Shown here in pieces: positions 1 to 6,367 of a stretch of DNA of 29,404 bases. The notes under the pieces are model-generated. The model had not been told where the DNA came from and searched no databases. It saw nothing but the letters and a program-made list of their open reading frames with translations. The translations under genes and the position numbers were made by a program. The stretch comes from Peptococcaceae bacterium (GTDB lineage: Bacteria; Bacillota; Peptococcia; DRI-13; UBA5745): positions 1-29,404 of the forward strand of contig JAISDM010000018.1 in NCBI GenBank assembly GCA_031264885.1, given 5' to 3'. Each line of letters begins with the position of its first letter. The first letter of the stretch is position 1.

Positions 1-71
1 GGTGTAGCTCAATGGCAGAGCACCAGCTTCCCAAGCTGGCTACGTGGGTTCGATTCCCATCACCCGCTCCA
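1..71 (+). tRNA. tRNA-Gly (anticodon CCC), 5' end cut by window
   Basis: Reads GGG glycine codons. The D arm (GCTC-AATGGCA-GAGC), a five-pair anticodon stem CCAGC/GCTGG around the loop TTCCCAA, a T arm with GGTTCGATTCCC, the 3' acceptor strand CACCCGC and an encoded CCA are all visible. The acceptor needs GCGGGTG at the 5' end and the window starts at GGTG, so three bases lie outside. The anticodon is the third to fifth loop base, CCC. The last 21 bases are repeated at 233-253. Confidence 0.95.
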
Positions 72-116
72 TAATAGAAATGATTACCACAGAAATGCGG
101 GTAATTTTAGAAAAAG

Positions 117-166
117 AAACGCCCCGCGGGAATCGAACCCGAGAGGGCGTTTTGCGTAGCAAAACG
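117..166. terminator. Nested hairpins behind tRNA-Gly, built on an inverted tRNA T arm
   Basis: AAACGCCC (117-124) pairs with GGGCGTTT (145-152), and a T run ends at 153, so it could end tRNA-Gly transcription. The inside of the hairpin (126-140) is the reverse complement of a tRNA T arm (GGGTTCGATTCCCGC). A second perfect 8-bp hairpin, CGTTTTGC-GTA-GCAAAACG, lies at 148-166 and shares the T run. The terminator role is inferred from shape only. Confidence 0.5.
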
Positions 167-232
167 TCATGAGCCGCAGCGGCGGCGAATGATCAAGACA
201 AGGCGCCGTCCTTTCCGGCGCCGCAGGATTGG

Positions 233-253
233 CGATTCCCATCACCCGCTCCA
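233..253 (+). repeat. Orphan copy of the tRNA-Gly 3' end (att-like direct repeat)
   Basis: These 21 bases are identical to 51-71, from the T loop through CACCCGC to the encoded CCA, but no tRNA body lies in front of them. Tyrosine recombinases commonly integrate at tRNA 3' ends and leave such a duplication. The 161-bp interval between the copies holds no gene, so if an element was ever here only its ends remain. Confidence 0.6.
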
Positions 254-291
254 CCTTATCCCGCCTTTTTTTGATTCCGGCGTTTTTGTTA

Positions 292-320
292 TTGCGTTCC
301 CTCCTTTTTTTTGATATATT
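292..320 (+). promoter_or_regulatory. Sigma-A-type promoter facing the 35-aa gene
   Basis: TTGCGT (292-297), a 17-bp spacer, then TATATT (315-320). It would start an RNA near 327 that runs into the hairpin at 382-409 and overlaps the 3' end of the minus-strand small gene. There is no open reading frame with a ribosome site behind it, so a non-coding product is the simplest reading. Confidence 0.45.
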
Positions 321-326
321 AGGGTC

Positions 327-418
327 AAGAGTTCTGCCGTTGTTCCGGCGGCTCCGCCTAACTAAACTTCTTTAGCCAAGAGATAAGCCGCCCGTTATGG
401 CGGCTTATCCTCTTTCTT
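327..418 (+). ncRNA. Candidate antisense RNA to the 35-aa peptide gene
   Basis: Inferred transcript of about 90 nt, from the promoter at 292-320 to the perfect 11-bp hairpin at 382-409 followed by CTCTTTCTT. It would be complementary to the last 24 bases of the minus-strand small ORF and to its 3' untranslated region. This is the geometry of 3'-overlapping type I antitoxins such as RatA (opposite TxpA). The RNA itself is an inference; only the promoter and hairpin are seen. Confidence 0.3.
382..418 (+). terminator. Hairpin terminator, plus strand
   Basis: GATAAGCCGCC (382-392), loop CGTTAT, GGCGGCTTATC (399-409), then a pyrimidine tract CTCTTTCTT. The stem is perfect. On the opposite strand the stop codon of the 35-aa gene lies in the loop, and that side has no T run, so the hairpin should terminate mainly plus-strand RNA. 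Confidence 0.5.
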
Positions 419-502
419 ACGCTGTTTCCAGCGGTCGTAAAGCTTGATAAGTACCTCCGCCATGGCCGATAGCGCTAATGCTATGTCTATGATGATCTTC
501 AA
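395..502 (-). CDS. 35-aa hydrophobic peptide, type I toxin-like
   Basis: A short gene with a TTG start. GGAGG stands five bases before the TTG, and a very good promoter lies about 55 bases further up (557-585). The product opens with LKIIIDIALALSAMAEVLIK, a helix-prone hydrophobic stretch with one Asp and one Glu, followed by LYDRWKQRKKEDKPP, a basic hydrophilic tail. This is the general plan of holin-like and TxpA/BsrG-type toxic peptides of Firmicutes, although I recognise no specific family. The TAA stop falls in the loop of the hairpin at 382-409. A convergent promoter at 292-320 could produce an antisense RNA. It could instead be a small membrane protein unrelated to toxins. Confidence 0.55.
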   Translation of the reverse strand: MKIIIDIALALSAMAEVLIKLYDRWKQRKKEDKPP

Positions 503-556
503 GTCGTCCTCCGTTTCCGGCAGAACCGCCCGGCAGGACTGCTTGACCACAAATTA

Positions 557-585
557 ATTATATCTGATGTGGTTCCACGTCTCAA
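557..585 (-). promoter_or_regulatory. Promoter of the 35-aa peptide gene
   Basis: Read on the minus strand: TTGAGA (585-580), 17-bp spacer, TATAAT (562-557). The start point would be near 550, giving a leader of roughly 48 bases that ends in the GGAGG site of the TTG-started small gene. Its quality is the main reason to believe that gene is real. Confidence 0.65.
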
Positions 586-681
586 TACTCATTTTGATGA
601 AATTTCGAGATTTTCGGGTCATAATATGAATCAAATGTGCCAAAAATGTGCCAGACGGCAAAGCCGCCGTAAACGCGCGGA

Positions 682-710
682 TTGACAAATGCCCGCGTAC
701 CGTGTAAAAT
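682..710 (+). promoter_or_regulatory. Consensus promoter of the decayed tRNA / SCIFF operon
   Basis: TTGACA (682-687), 17-bp spacer, TAAAAT (705-710). Transcription would start near 717, in the first bases of the tRNA-Gly remnant, so it was probably the promoter of that tRNA. No terminator separates it from the SCIFF gene at 796. Confidence 0.75.
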
Positions 711-768
711 ATGTCCATAACTCAATGGTAGACCATCAGCCTTCCAAGCTGGGTGCGTGGGTTCGATT
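711..768 (+). pseudogene. Decayed tRNA-Gly (UCC) fragment
   Basis: The D loop AATGGTAGA, an anticodon loop CTTCCAA (anticodon TCC) and GGGTTCGATT of the T arm are recognisable. The D-stem halves ACTC and GACC no longer pair fully, the 5' acceptor strand is degenerate, and the sequence stops being tRNA-like after GATT, so the 3' half of the T stem and the whole 3' acceptor are missing. It cannot fold as a tRNA. It sits between a strong promoter and the SCIFF gene. Confidence 0.75.
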
Positions 769-795
769 TAAAATTATAATATTGGAGGAACGTTC

Positions 796-942
796 ATGAA
801 AAAGCATGTGACCACCATAAACAAAATCTCTTTGGCTCAGACCGCCAAGACCGGCGGCTGCGGCGAATGTCAGACTTCGTGTCAATCCGCCTGCAAAACC
901 TCCTGCACGGTGGGCAATCAGGTTTGCCGGAAAGAAGCTTAA
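796..942 (+). CDS. scfA: SCIFF ranthipeptide precursor (six cysteines in forty-five residues)
   Basis: Precursor of a ribosomally made, modified peptide conserved across Clostridia. It has 48 residues, with a leader MKKHVTTINKISLAQTAKTG and a core holding six cysteines at positions 22, 25, 29, 33, 37 and 44. The segments CGECQTSCQSACKTSC and TVGNQ are diagnostic of the SCIFF family. In the family the maturase links cysteine sulfurs to other residues by thioether bonds; the mature function is not established. GGAGG lies seven bases before the ATG. The maturase follows 12 bases downstream, so the two are very likely co-transcribed, from the promoter at 682-710 that reads through a dead tRNA. 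It was too short for a standard ORF scan. Confidence 0.95.
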   Translation: MKKHVTTINKISLAQTAKTGGCGECQTSCQSACKTSCTVGNQVCRKEA

Positions 943-954
943 TATCCAGACGTT

Positions 955-2370
955 ATGGAACTTGATTTTTCTTTGATACACAAATATCAATTTGATCATA
1001 AATACATCGTTTTGGATGTGGACAGCGGTCTGGTTCATGATGTCAGCCCTGAGTTTTACCATTATCTGGACGCGTTGGAGCAGTCTGCCGGGCGCTTGGA
1101 TCAGGCCAAAAGCCGGATGCTTGCCGACTGGCCGGATACGCTCCCCGGGGAACCGGACGGCTTGGCGGAACTGGTGGAGGAAATGCGGGCCCAGGGAACC
1201 TTGTTTTCGGATAACAAAGGGCTCTTGGATTATCAGCCCCCCAGGGACCGCGTCGTGAAAGCGCTTTGTCTGCACGCGGCGCATGACTGCAATTTAAGAT
1301 GCCGGTATTGCTTCGCGGGGACGGGCGCCTTTGGAGGCCATCGGGCGCTCATGAGCGTTGAGACGGGGAAAGCGGCGCTGGATTTCTTATTCGGCGCTTC
1401 TCAGAAGCGCGTCCATATTGAGGTGGATTATTTCGGCGGCGAGCCCCTGATGAATTTTGACGCGGTTCGGCAATGGATCCTGTACGCCCGGGAAGAGGGC
1501 GCCGCGCGGGGAAAGCTTGTCAAGCAAACCTTGACCACCAATGGGTTGCTTCTGACCGATGAAATCCTGAGCTTCTTGAATCAACACGATGTCGCTCTGG
1601 TTCTGAGCCTGGACGGCAGGAAAAACGTCCATGACCACATGCGTCCGTTCCCATCCGGCAAAGGCAGTTATGACGCCGTCCTGCCCCGGTTAAAGGCCGC
1701 GGCTGCTTCCAGAAATTACGGGAATTATTATTTAAGAGGCACCTTTACACGGTATAATCTGGATTTTTGCCGGGACGCCGCGCATCTGCTTGAGGAAGGT
1801 TTTGACATTATCTCCATAGAGCCGGTGGTGACCGGCGGCGGCGCGCCTTACGCCCTGAAAATTGAAGATATCCCCGCAATCCGGGAAGAATATGAAAAAC
1901 TCACCCGTTTTTGGCTGGAAAAATATAACGCGGGAGAAGGCTTTAACTTTTTTCATTTCAATGTTGATTTGAATCAAGGCCCCTGTCTGCCCAAACGCCT
2001 CTCCGGCTGCGGCGCCGGCCGTGAATACATGGCTGTGGCGCCCGACGGCGTTTTGTACCCATGCCATCAATTCGTGGGCGCTGAGGAATTTCAGATCGGG
2101 AATGTATTTCAAGGTATTCAACGGGAGGATATCGGGGAAACTTTTCAGAAGAATCATGTGTTGAACAAACCGGCCTGCCGCGGCTGCTGGGCGCGTTTTT
2201 ACTGCGGCGGCGGCTGTCACGCCAACGCGTGGCATCAAAACGGCGCCCTGTCCCAGCCCTATGAAATCGGCTGTCTGCTGGAGAGAAAACGTCTGGAATG
2301 CGCTTTGTTTTTGCAGGTTATGTTATATGAAAATAAAAGCGAAAATGAAAGCGATGAATATTTTTTGTGA
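955..2370 (+). CDS. scfB: SCIFF maturase, radical SAM/SPASM thioether-forming enzyme
   Basis: Installs thioether cross-links in the SCIFF peptide by S-adenosylmethionine radical chemistry (family of CteB and Tte1186). It has 471 residues. An N-terminal peptide-binding region is followed by the radical SAM cluster motif CNLRCRYC, with cysteines 112, 116 and 119 binding the first 4Fe-4S cluster. Glycine motif YFGGEP and SLDG are typical of the barrel. The C-terminal third is cysteine-rich, with GPC, GCGAGREYMAVAPDG, YPCHQF, CRGCWARFYCGGGC and GCLLERKR, which is the SPASM/twitch region binding auxiliary clusters. The ATG at 955 has only a weak ribosome site, so coupling to the precursor gene 12 bases upstream is likely. 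Confidence 0.95.
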   Translation: MELDFSLIHKYQFDHKYIVLDVDSGLVHDVSPEFYHYLDALEQSAGRLDQAKSRMLADWPDTLPGEPDGLAELVEEMRAQGTLFSDNKGLLDYQPPRDRVVKALCLHAAHDCNLRCRYCFAGTGAFGGHRALMSVETGKAALDFLFGASQKRVHIEVDYFGGEPLMNFDAVRQWILYAREEGAARGKLVKQTLTTNGLLLTDEILSFLNQHDVALVLSLDGRKNVHDHMRPFPSGKGSYDAVLPRLKAAAASRNYGNYYLRGTFTRYNLDFCRDAAHLLEEGFDIISIEPVVTGGGAPYALKIEDIPAIREEYEKLTRFWLEKYNAGEGFNFFHFNVDLNQGPCLPKRLSGCGAGREYMAVAPDGVLYPCHQFVGAEEFQIGNVFQGIQREDIGETFQKNHVLNKPACRGCWARFYCGGGCHANAWHQNGALSQPYEIGCLLERKRLECALFLQVMLYENKSENESDEYFL

Positions 2371-2397
2371 ACTTTGTAAATTATTTGTGAATAAATC

Positions 2398-2427
2398 TTG
2401 TCAAACATTGCCGAATTGTGCTATAAT
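2398..2427 (+). promoter_or_regulatory. Promoter of the M23 peptidase gene
   Basis: TTGTCA (2398-2403), 18-bp spacer, TATAAT (2422-2427), with TGC in front of the -10 (extended -10). It begins 28 bases after the scfB stop, so the peptidase can be expressed independently. It overlaps the only upstream TTG in the reading frame, which therefore cannot be the start codon. Confidence 0.7.
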
Positions 2428-2463
2428 GACATCGTTCGGCACAAAAGTAAAGGTGGTGAGCTT

Positions 2464-4017
2464 CTGCGAATCAAACAAATCAAGGACGGAGCCGTGTCAG
2501 CTTTGGGTGCTTTAATTGATTTTGGAAAGCGCTGCGTCAATGGTTCAAAGCCTCTGCTGACCGCGGCCGGCCAACGGCTGGGACAAACGGCGAAGGCAAG
2601 TTTGGGAGGAATGAAAAGCTTAATCCGGTTGCTGAAACTGGATGTGATGTTTGCGCGGATCCGCAAAAAGAATTTTTTTACGGATCTGGCTCCGGTAATC
2701 GTATTGCTGACGTTAATCTATTGTATTTTCTATTTGGAGTACACGCGCCCGTATCAACTCTTTGTCAACGGCCAGCCTCTGGCGGTGGTTTCCGATGAAG
2801 AAACCGTGACGGAAGCCTTAAACGACGCAATCGGCCAATTGACTCAGGCTTTTCCGGGCAAAACAATACCTCGTTTCGAGGGTGAATTTACTCTTTCCAA
2901 AGATGACGTGCCGTACAAACAAGAAACCACGGATAAAGCCGATTTATCTGAAATTCTCATGGAGTATCTGGATTGGACCATTCCCGCGTGGAGCATAAAG
3001 GTTGAGGAGGACCTAATCGCGTGCGTCAAGACCAAAGCGGAAGCGGAATCCGTTTTGGAATCGGTCAAGAAGCATTATTATCCGAACGATTCAACCGCAG
3101 TCGAGGTGCTGGACGTCGATTTTGAGGAATCGGTTCTTTTGGCCGAGATCGAAGCCAAGCCCAATCAGTTGGTCACCGTTTCCGAAGCGACCCAGCTGCT
3201 GGTCGCCGGCGACGAAAAGATCACGGAATATACGGTTCAGGAGGGCGATTCTTTTTGGTCCATCGCTGAGAACCACGGTATGACCGTCGAGGATTTGGAA
3301 AAAATGAATCCCGACGTCAGCACCGCCGCGTTGGCTATCGGGCAAGTCGTCGTTTTGAACGAAACGGATCCCTTGATCAATGTCAAGCTGACGCTGACGA
3401 CCGTCGTCGAGGAAAAAATCCCTTTTTCCACTGTCTATGAGAAGGATTCGACCGTGTGGCAAGGGCAGAGCAAGACCGTCAACGAAGGCGCCGAAGGCGC
3501 CAAAGAGGTGACCTATCAGATTTCCCAAATCAACGGGAGAGAGTTGGAACGCACCGTCGTCGCGGAAGCTGTCACAGTCGCCGCCACGGATAAGGTCGTT
3601 AAAACGGGAACCAAGGTCATGACTGTCTCGCGGGGCGGCGGCGGCAGCGGACAGCTCGCCTGGCCGTTCAGAGGCCGGATCACCTCGCCTTACGGAATGC
3701 GGGGGCGTTCCATGCACACAGGTCTGGATATTGACGGCTCCACAGGCGATCCCATTCTAGCCGCTGAGGCGGGCACGGTTATATCGGCGGGAACGAACGG
3801 TTCTTATGGCAAATGTATTCTCATCGACCACGGGGACGGTCTGGTCACTTTGTACGGACATCTGTCCGATTATGACGTATCCACCGGCGATACGGTGAGC
3901 CGGGGCCAACTGATCGGCAGAATGGGCTCCACCGGCCGAAGCACCGGTTCGCATCTGCATCTTGAGGTTCGGGTCAACGGCAGCCACAAGAATCCCTTGA
4001 GTTATCTTGGCAGCTAG
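2464..4017 (+). CDS. Membrane-anchored LysM-G5-M23 peptidoglycan endopeptidase
   Basis: Probably cleaves peptidoglycan cross-bridges outside the membrane. From the CTG at 2464 it has 517 residues: a short cytoplasmic part, one membrane segment near 75-93 (APVIVLLTLIYCIFYL), a spacer, a LysM domain near 254-299 (YTVQEGDSFWSIAENHG), a G5-like domain near 308-384, and an M23/LytM domain from about 400 with zinc ligands in MHTGLDID (His 418, Asp 422) and HLHLE (His 499), plus YGHLS. The promoter at 2398-2427 rules out the upstream TTG. AAAGGTGGTGAG is ideally placed for CTG 2464; GTG 2494, with AAGGA seven bases ahead, is the conventional alternative and removes ten residues. Similar proteins act in envelope growth or sporulation; which applies here is unknown. 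Confidence 0.88.
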   Translation: MRIKQIKDGAVSALGALIDFGKRCVNGSKPLLTAAGQRLGQTAKASLGGMKSLIRLLKLDVMFARIRKKNFFTDLAPVIVLLTLIYCIFYLEYTRPYQLFVNGQPLAVVSDEETVTEALNDAIGQLTQAFPGKTIPRFEGEFTLSKDDVPYKQETTDKADLSEILMEYLDWTIPAWSIKVEEDLIACVKTKAEAESVLESVKKHYYPNDSTAVEVLDVDFEESVLLAEIEAKPNQLVTVSEATQLLVAGDEKITEYTVQEGDSFWSIAENHGMTVEDLEKMNPDVSTAALAIGQVVVLNETDPLINVKLTLTTVVEEKIPFSTVYEKDSTVWQGQSKTVNEGAEGAKEVTYQISQINGRELERTVVAEAVTVAATDKVVKTGTKVMTVSRGGGGSGQLAWPFRGRITSPYGMRGRSMHTGLDIDGSTGDPILAAEAGTVISAGTNGSYGKCILIDHGDGLVTLYGHLSDYDVSTGDTVSRGQLIGRMGSTGRSTGSHLHLEVRVNGSHKNPLSYLGS

Positions 4018-4042
4018 GCTAACCATAATAATCATCAAAGAC

Positions 4043-4108
4043 GGGCGACAGAATGCCGCCCCTACCGACGCGTCATTCGCGGCGCCGTAGGGGCGGCCTT
4101 CTGCCGCC
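4043..4108. repeat. REP-like palindromic repeat, copy 1
   Basis: Two inverted arms face each other: GGGCGACAGAATGCCGCCCC-TAC (4043-4065) and its complement-like partner GTAGGGGCGGC-CTTCTGCCGCC (4087-4108), around a GC-rich centre. Each arm is itself a small palindrome. The same unit recurs at 4292-4358 and 9952-10018, with single arms at 6196 and 9802. Lying just after the M23 stop it may also end transcription, though it has no T run. Confidence 0.7.
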
Positions 4109-4172
4109 ATTCCCTCCGGGTTGGTGAACTTCAATTCGTAATTTGGAAATTCGCGTCTGTCAGGGACGGGCC

Positions 4173-4290
4173 AGACTGTCCGAAAACGCACCCTAAATAT
4201 TGCCAACACACAATATATGGGGTCATTCGGTTGAAACGACACGCTATATATTGTGTTAACGATGCGATTTTTGACGTTTCCGGACAGTCT
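4173..4290. repeat. Nested inverted repeat of about 118 bp
   Basis: Outer arms AGACTGTCCG (4173-4182) and CGGACAGTCT (4281-4290) are perfect complements, with partial pairing continuing inward through AAACG/CGTTT. Inner arms ACACAATATAT (4208-4218) and ATATATTGTGT (4246-4256) are also perfect. No coding sequence is inside. It looks like a miniature mobile element or a folded RNA; the sequence cannot decide. Together with the REP-like copies it fills the gene-free stretch 4018-4507. Confidence 0.55.
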
Positions 4291-4291
4291 A

Positions 4292-4358
4292 GGGCGGCAA
4301 GATGCCGCCCCTACAAGGCGCATCGTTCACGGTACCGTAGGGGCGGCATTCTGCCGCC
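4292..4358. repeat. REP-like palindromic repeat, copy 2
   Basis: Arms GGGCGGCAAGATGCCGCCCC-TAC (4292-4314) and GTAGGGGCGGC-ATTCTGCCGCCC (4337-4359) surround a centre reading AAGGCGCATCGTTCACGGTACC. The centre is closely related, in inverted orientation, to that of the copy at 9952-10018. It directly abuts the right arm of the nested repeat at 4173-4290. Confidence 0.7.
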
Positions 4359-4435
4359 CGGGCCCGTCCGTATTTACTCAGGCGCGTTTCGCTAAATAAT
4401 GCCAAACTATGAATTGCGGAAAATTATCTTCAGGC

Positions 4436-4464
4436 GCGTAATTTTTCCCTGTTTGCGCTATAAT
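4436..4464 (+). promoter_or_regulatory. Possible promoter of htrA-rlmH
   Basis: A perfect -10 TATAAT (4459-4464) lies 44 bases before the htrA start. At the matching -35 position there is only GCGTAA, so recognition would depend on the TTTGCGC stretch before the -10 or on a regulator. Confidence is limited by the poor -35. Confidence 0.35.
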
Positions 4465-4507
4465 AAACCAATAAACCCAGTAAAAATATCCACTGAAAGG
4501 AGAACGC

Positions 4508-5671
4508 ATGAGCTGGAATCCAAGCGGCGGCGAGCCTTATTTTCGCCAGCCACTTCGCAGGAGCCGGTTTTACGGTTTGAAAAACTTCCTCAAAACCGTT
4601 CTGCTGATTGTTATCTCGGCTTTCCTGGGAGGCTGGTTCGCCTTGAAAATGGCCGCCCCCGCTCCCGAACCCGAACCGCCGGCCTCTTTTCAGGACCCCG
4701 GCTCAAATGTAATCCAGTCCTCCGACGCTCCGCCGGAGACCGCCGCGTCCTCCTCCTGGCCTGTGGTCGCCATCGCGGAAACGGTAGGCCCGGCGGTGGT
4801 CGGCATATCCAATATCAGCGAGGTCCAATTCTTGTTCGGAGGCCGCCAGGAAGTGGAACAGGGCAGCGGTTCCGGCGTCATTATCTCCGAAAACGGATAC
4901 ATCGTCACCAACCAGCATGTGATCGACGGCGCTCAGAGAATACTGGTCAGCTTATCGGACGGGCGACAGCTTGAGGCGACCCTTCAAGGGCAGGACGCGG
5001 ACTCTGATTTGGCTGTGTTAAAAGTGGAGGACGGCCGTTACCCCACCGTAACCCTGGGCGACTCGGATCAGGTCCGGGTGGGGGAACTGGCGGTCGCCAT
5101 CGGCAATCCCCTGGGCAACGAGTTCGCGCGCTCCGTGACCGTGGGCGTCATCAGCGCCAAAGACCGCCAGGTCAGCATCGACGAAAAGAAGATGACCCTG
5201 CTGCAGACCGACGCCGCCATCAATCCCGGCAACAGCGGCGGCGCGCTGGTTAACGCGGCGGGCCGGCTGATCGGAATCAACAGCGCCAAGCTCACCGGCA
5301 ACGTGGAGGGCATGGGATTCGCGATTCCCATCAACGACGCCAAGCCTATCATTGACGAACTGATCCAAAAAGGGTACATCAGCAAGCCTTCTCTGGGGAT
5401 CATCGGATACGCCATCGACGCCCGCCTGTCCGCGCGTACCGGACTGCCTCAGGGGATCTTCATTCAGCAGGTCAGCTCCGGCGAAGCCACATCCGCGGGT
5501 CTAAGGGCCAATGACGTGATCGTGCTGATAGAAGACCGGCTGATCGACAACTCAACAGATCTGAAAGAGTTCCTGAACACCTGCAAAATAGGCGATTCCA
5601 TCCGTCTGAGAATCAATCGGGACGGCCGGGAAGCAGACATCACCCTGAATCTGATCGAACGGAAGGAATGA
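4508..5671 (+). CDS. htrA: HtrA/DegP-type S1C serine protease with PDZ domain
   Basis: Membrane-anchored quality-control protease for damaged envelope proteins. It has 387 residues: a cytoplasmic N terminus, one membrane segment near 27-47 (LKTVLLIVISAFLGGWFALK), a low-complexity Pro/Glu linker, a trypsin-like domain with the full triad (His 137 in TNQHVIDG, Asp 167 in DSDLAVLKV, Ser 243 in NPGNSGGALVN), and a C-terminal PDZ domain from about 290. Length and order are normal for Firmicute HtrA. AAAGGAG precedes the ATG by six bases. Its last four bases (ATGA) overlap the rlmH start, so the two are translationally coupled; htrA next to rlmH is a common Firmicute arrangement. Confidence 0.95.
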   Translation: MSWNPSGGEPYFRQPLRRSRFYGLKNFLKTVLLIVISAFLGGWFALKMAAPAPEPEPPASFQDPGSNVIQSSDAPPETAASSSWPVVAIAETVGPAVVGISNISEVQFLFGGRQEVEQGSGSGVIISENGYIVTNQHVIDGAQRILVSLSDGRQLEATLQGQDADSDLAVLKVEDGRYPTVTLGDSDQVRVGELAVAIGNPLGNEFARSVTVGVISAKDRQVSIDEKKMTLLQTDAAINPGNSGGALVNAAGRLIGINSAKLTGNVEGMGFAIPINDAKPIIDELIQKGYISKPSLGIIGYAIDARLSARTGLPQGIFIQQVSSGEATSAGLRANDVIVLIEDRLIDNSTDLKEFLNTCKIGDSIRLRINRDGREADITLNLIERKE

Positions 5672-6153
5672 GACTTATCGGAATTCTTATAGCGGCGCCA
5701 GGCCGGTTGAAGGAGCCCTGGTGGCGGGAAGCCGCCCGGGAATACCAGAAGCGCCTGCGGCCAATGGCCCAGATCAAAATCGTCGAAATCAAAGAAGAAC
5801 CCTTGCCTTCGAAGCCCTCGGCAAAAGACATCGGCCTGGCATTGGACAAAGAGGCCGGAAGCCTGGCGCGGCTGATCACCGGGAACGAAACCGCCGTCCC
5901 CCTTTCCGCCGCCGGCAGACCCATGACCTCGGAGGCGCTGGCGGAATTTATCGCCGAACAGAATCTGAATTCCCGTGAAATCGTTTTTTTAATCGGCAGT
6001 TCCCATGGACTCAGCCCGCAAATATTGACCATGGGCGCCTGGAACCTGTCCTTCGGCCCGATGACGTTTCCCCGTCAAATGATCCGCGTCATGCTGCTGG
6101 AACAAATCTACCGGGCTTATACGATACTGAACCATATGCCGTATCATAAATAG
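5668..6153 (+). CDS. rlmH: 23S rRNA (pseudouridine1915-N3)-methyltransferase
   Basis: SPOUT-class enzyme that methylates pseudouridine 1915 in helix 69 of 23S rRNA on assembled ribosomes. It has 161 residues, the usual length. The SAM-binding knot appears as FLIGSSHGLS (107-116) and the C-terminal signature as MLLEQIYRAYTI ending PYHK. Two positions look unusual: the family normally has an IGG glycine pair where this protein has IGS, and FPHQ where this one has FPRQ (Arg 136). These may be tolerated variants. The start overlaps the htrA stop by four bases; AAGGA lies just upstream within htrA. Confidence 0.93.
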   Translation: MRLIGILIAAPGRLKEPWWREAAREYQKRLRPMAQIKIVEIKEEPLPSKPSAKDIGLALDKEAGSLARLITGNETAVPLSAAGRPMTSEALAEFIAEQNLNSREIVFLIGSSHGLSPQILTMGAWNLSFGPMTFPRQMIRVMLLEQIYRAYTILNHMPYHK

Positions 6154-6162
6154 GGGCGGCAG

Positions 6163-6222
6163 AATGACAAGATATGACCGTTTCTGGACGGTCCCGGGCG
6201 GCAGGATGCCGCCCCTACGGTA
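6163..6222 (+). repeat. Half REP-like repeat with shared 60-bp flank
   Basis: Begins AATGACAAGATATGA and ends in the palindromic arm GGGCGGCAGGATGCCGCCCC (6196-6215) plus TACGGTA. Nearly the same 60 bases occur at 9919-9978, with only scattered differences. An isolated TAGGGGCGGCAGAATG also lies at 6151-6166, directly on the rlmH stop. The arm may serve as the terminator of htrA-rlmH. Confidence 0.65.
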
Positions 6223-6295
6223 TAGGTATCCCCTGTGAACAGTAACAGCTAAATACCGCTAAATAACGGTTTGCAAAAATAGTCATTTTATTCGC

Positions 6296-6324
6296 TTGCG
6301 CCGGCGGTCAAAATCCGGTATAAT
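6296..6324 (+). promoter_or_regulatory. Promoter of the 38-aa orphan gene
   Basis: TTGCGC (6296-6301), 17-bp spacer, TATAAT (6319-6324). The only coding sequence it can serve is the short gene at 6368-6484, since leuA follows on the opposite strand. Confidence 0.6.
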
Positions 6325-6367
6325 AAGCCCATAGAAACCGTTGAACAGACAGGAGGTGAAGGTTATT

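Noticed and set aside
117..253. CRISPR-like repeats
   Set aside because: The repeats here are tRNA fragments and hairpins; there are no regularly spaced units and no cas genes anywhere in the window.
626..652. ATGTGCCA direct repeat as a phage attachment core
   Set aside because: AAATGTGCCA occurs twice within 20 bases, but no integrase or matching second site is present in the window.
955..2370. Larger RiPP cluster with transporter or protease
   Set aside because: Only precursor and maturase are adjacent. The M23 gene has its own promoter and is a cell-wall enzyme, so I do not count it as part of the SCIFF system.
3757..4323. 188-codon minus-strand frame after the M23 gene
   Set aside because: It combines repeat DNA with the antisense of the M23 domain; no domain or start signal.
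4399..4974. 191-codon plus-strand frame upstream of htrA
   Set aside because: It overlaps the htrA start region in another frame and reads as arginine-rich low-complexity protein.
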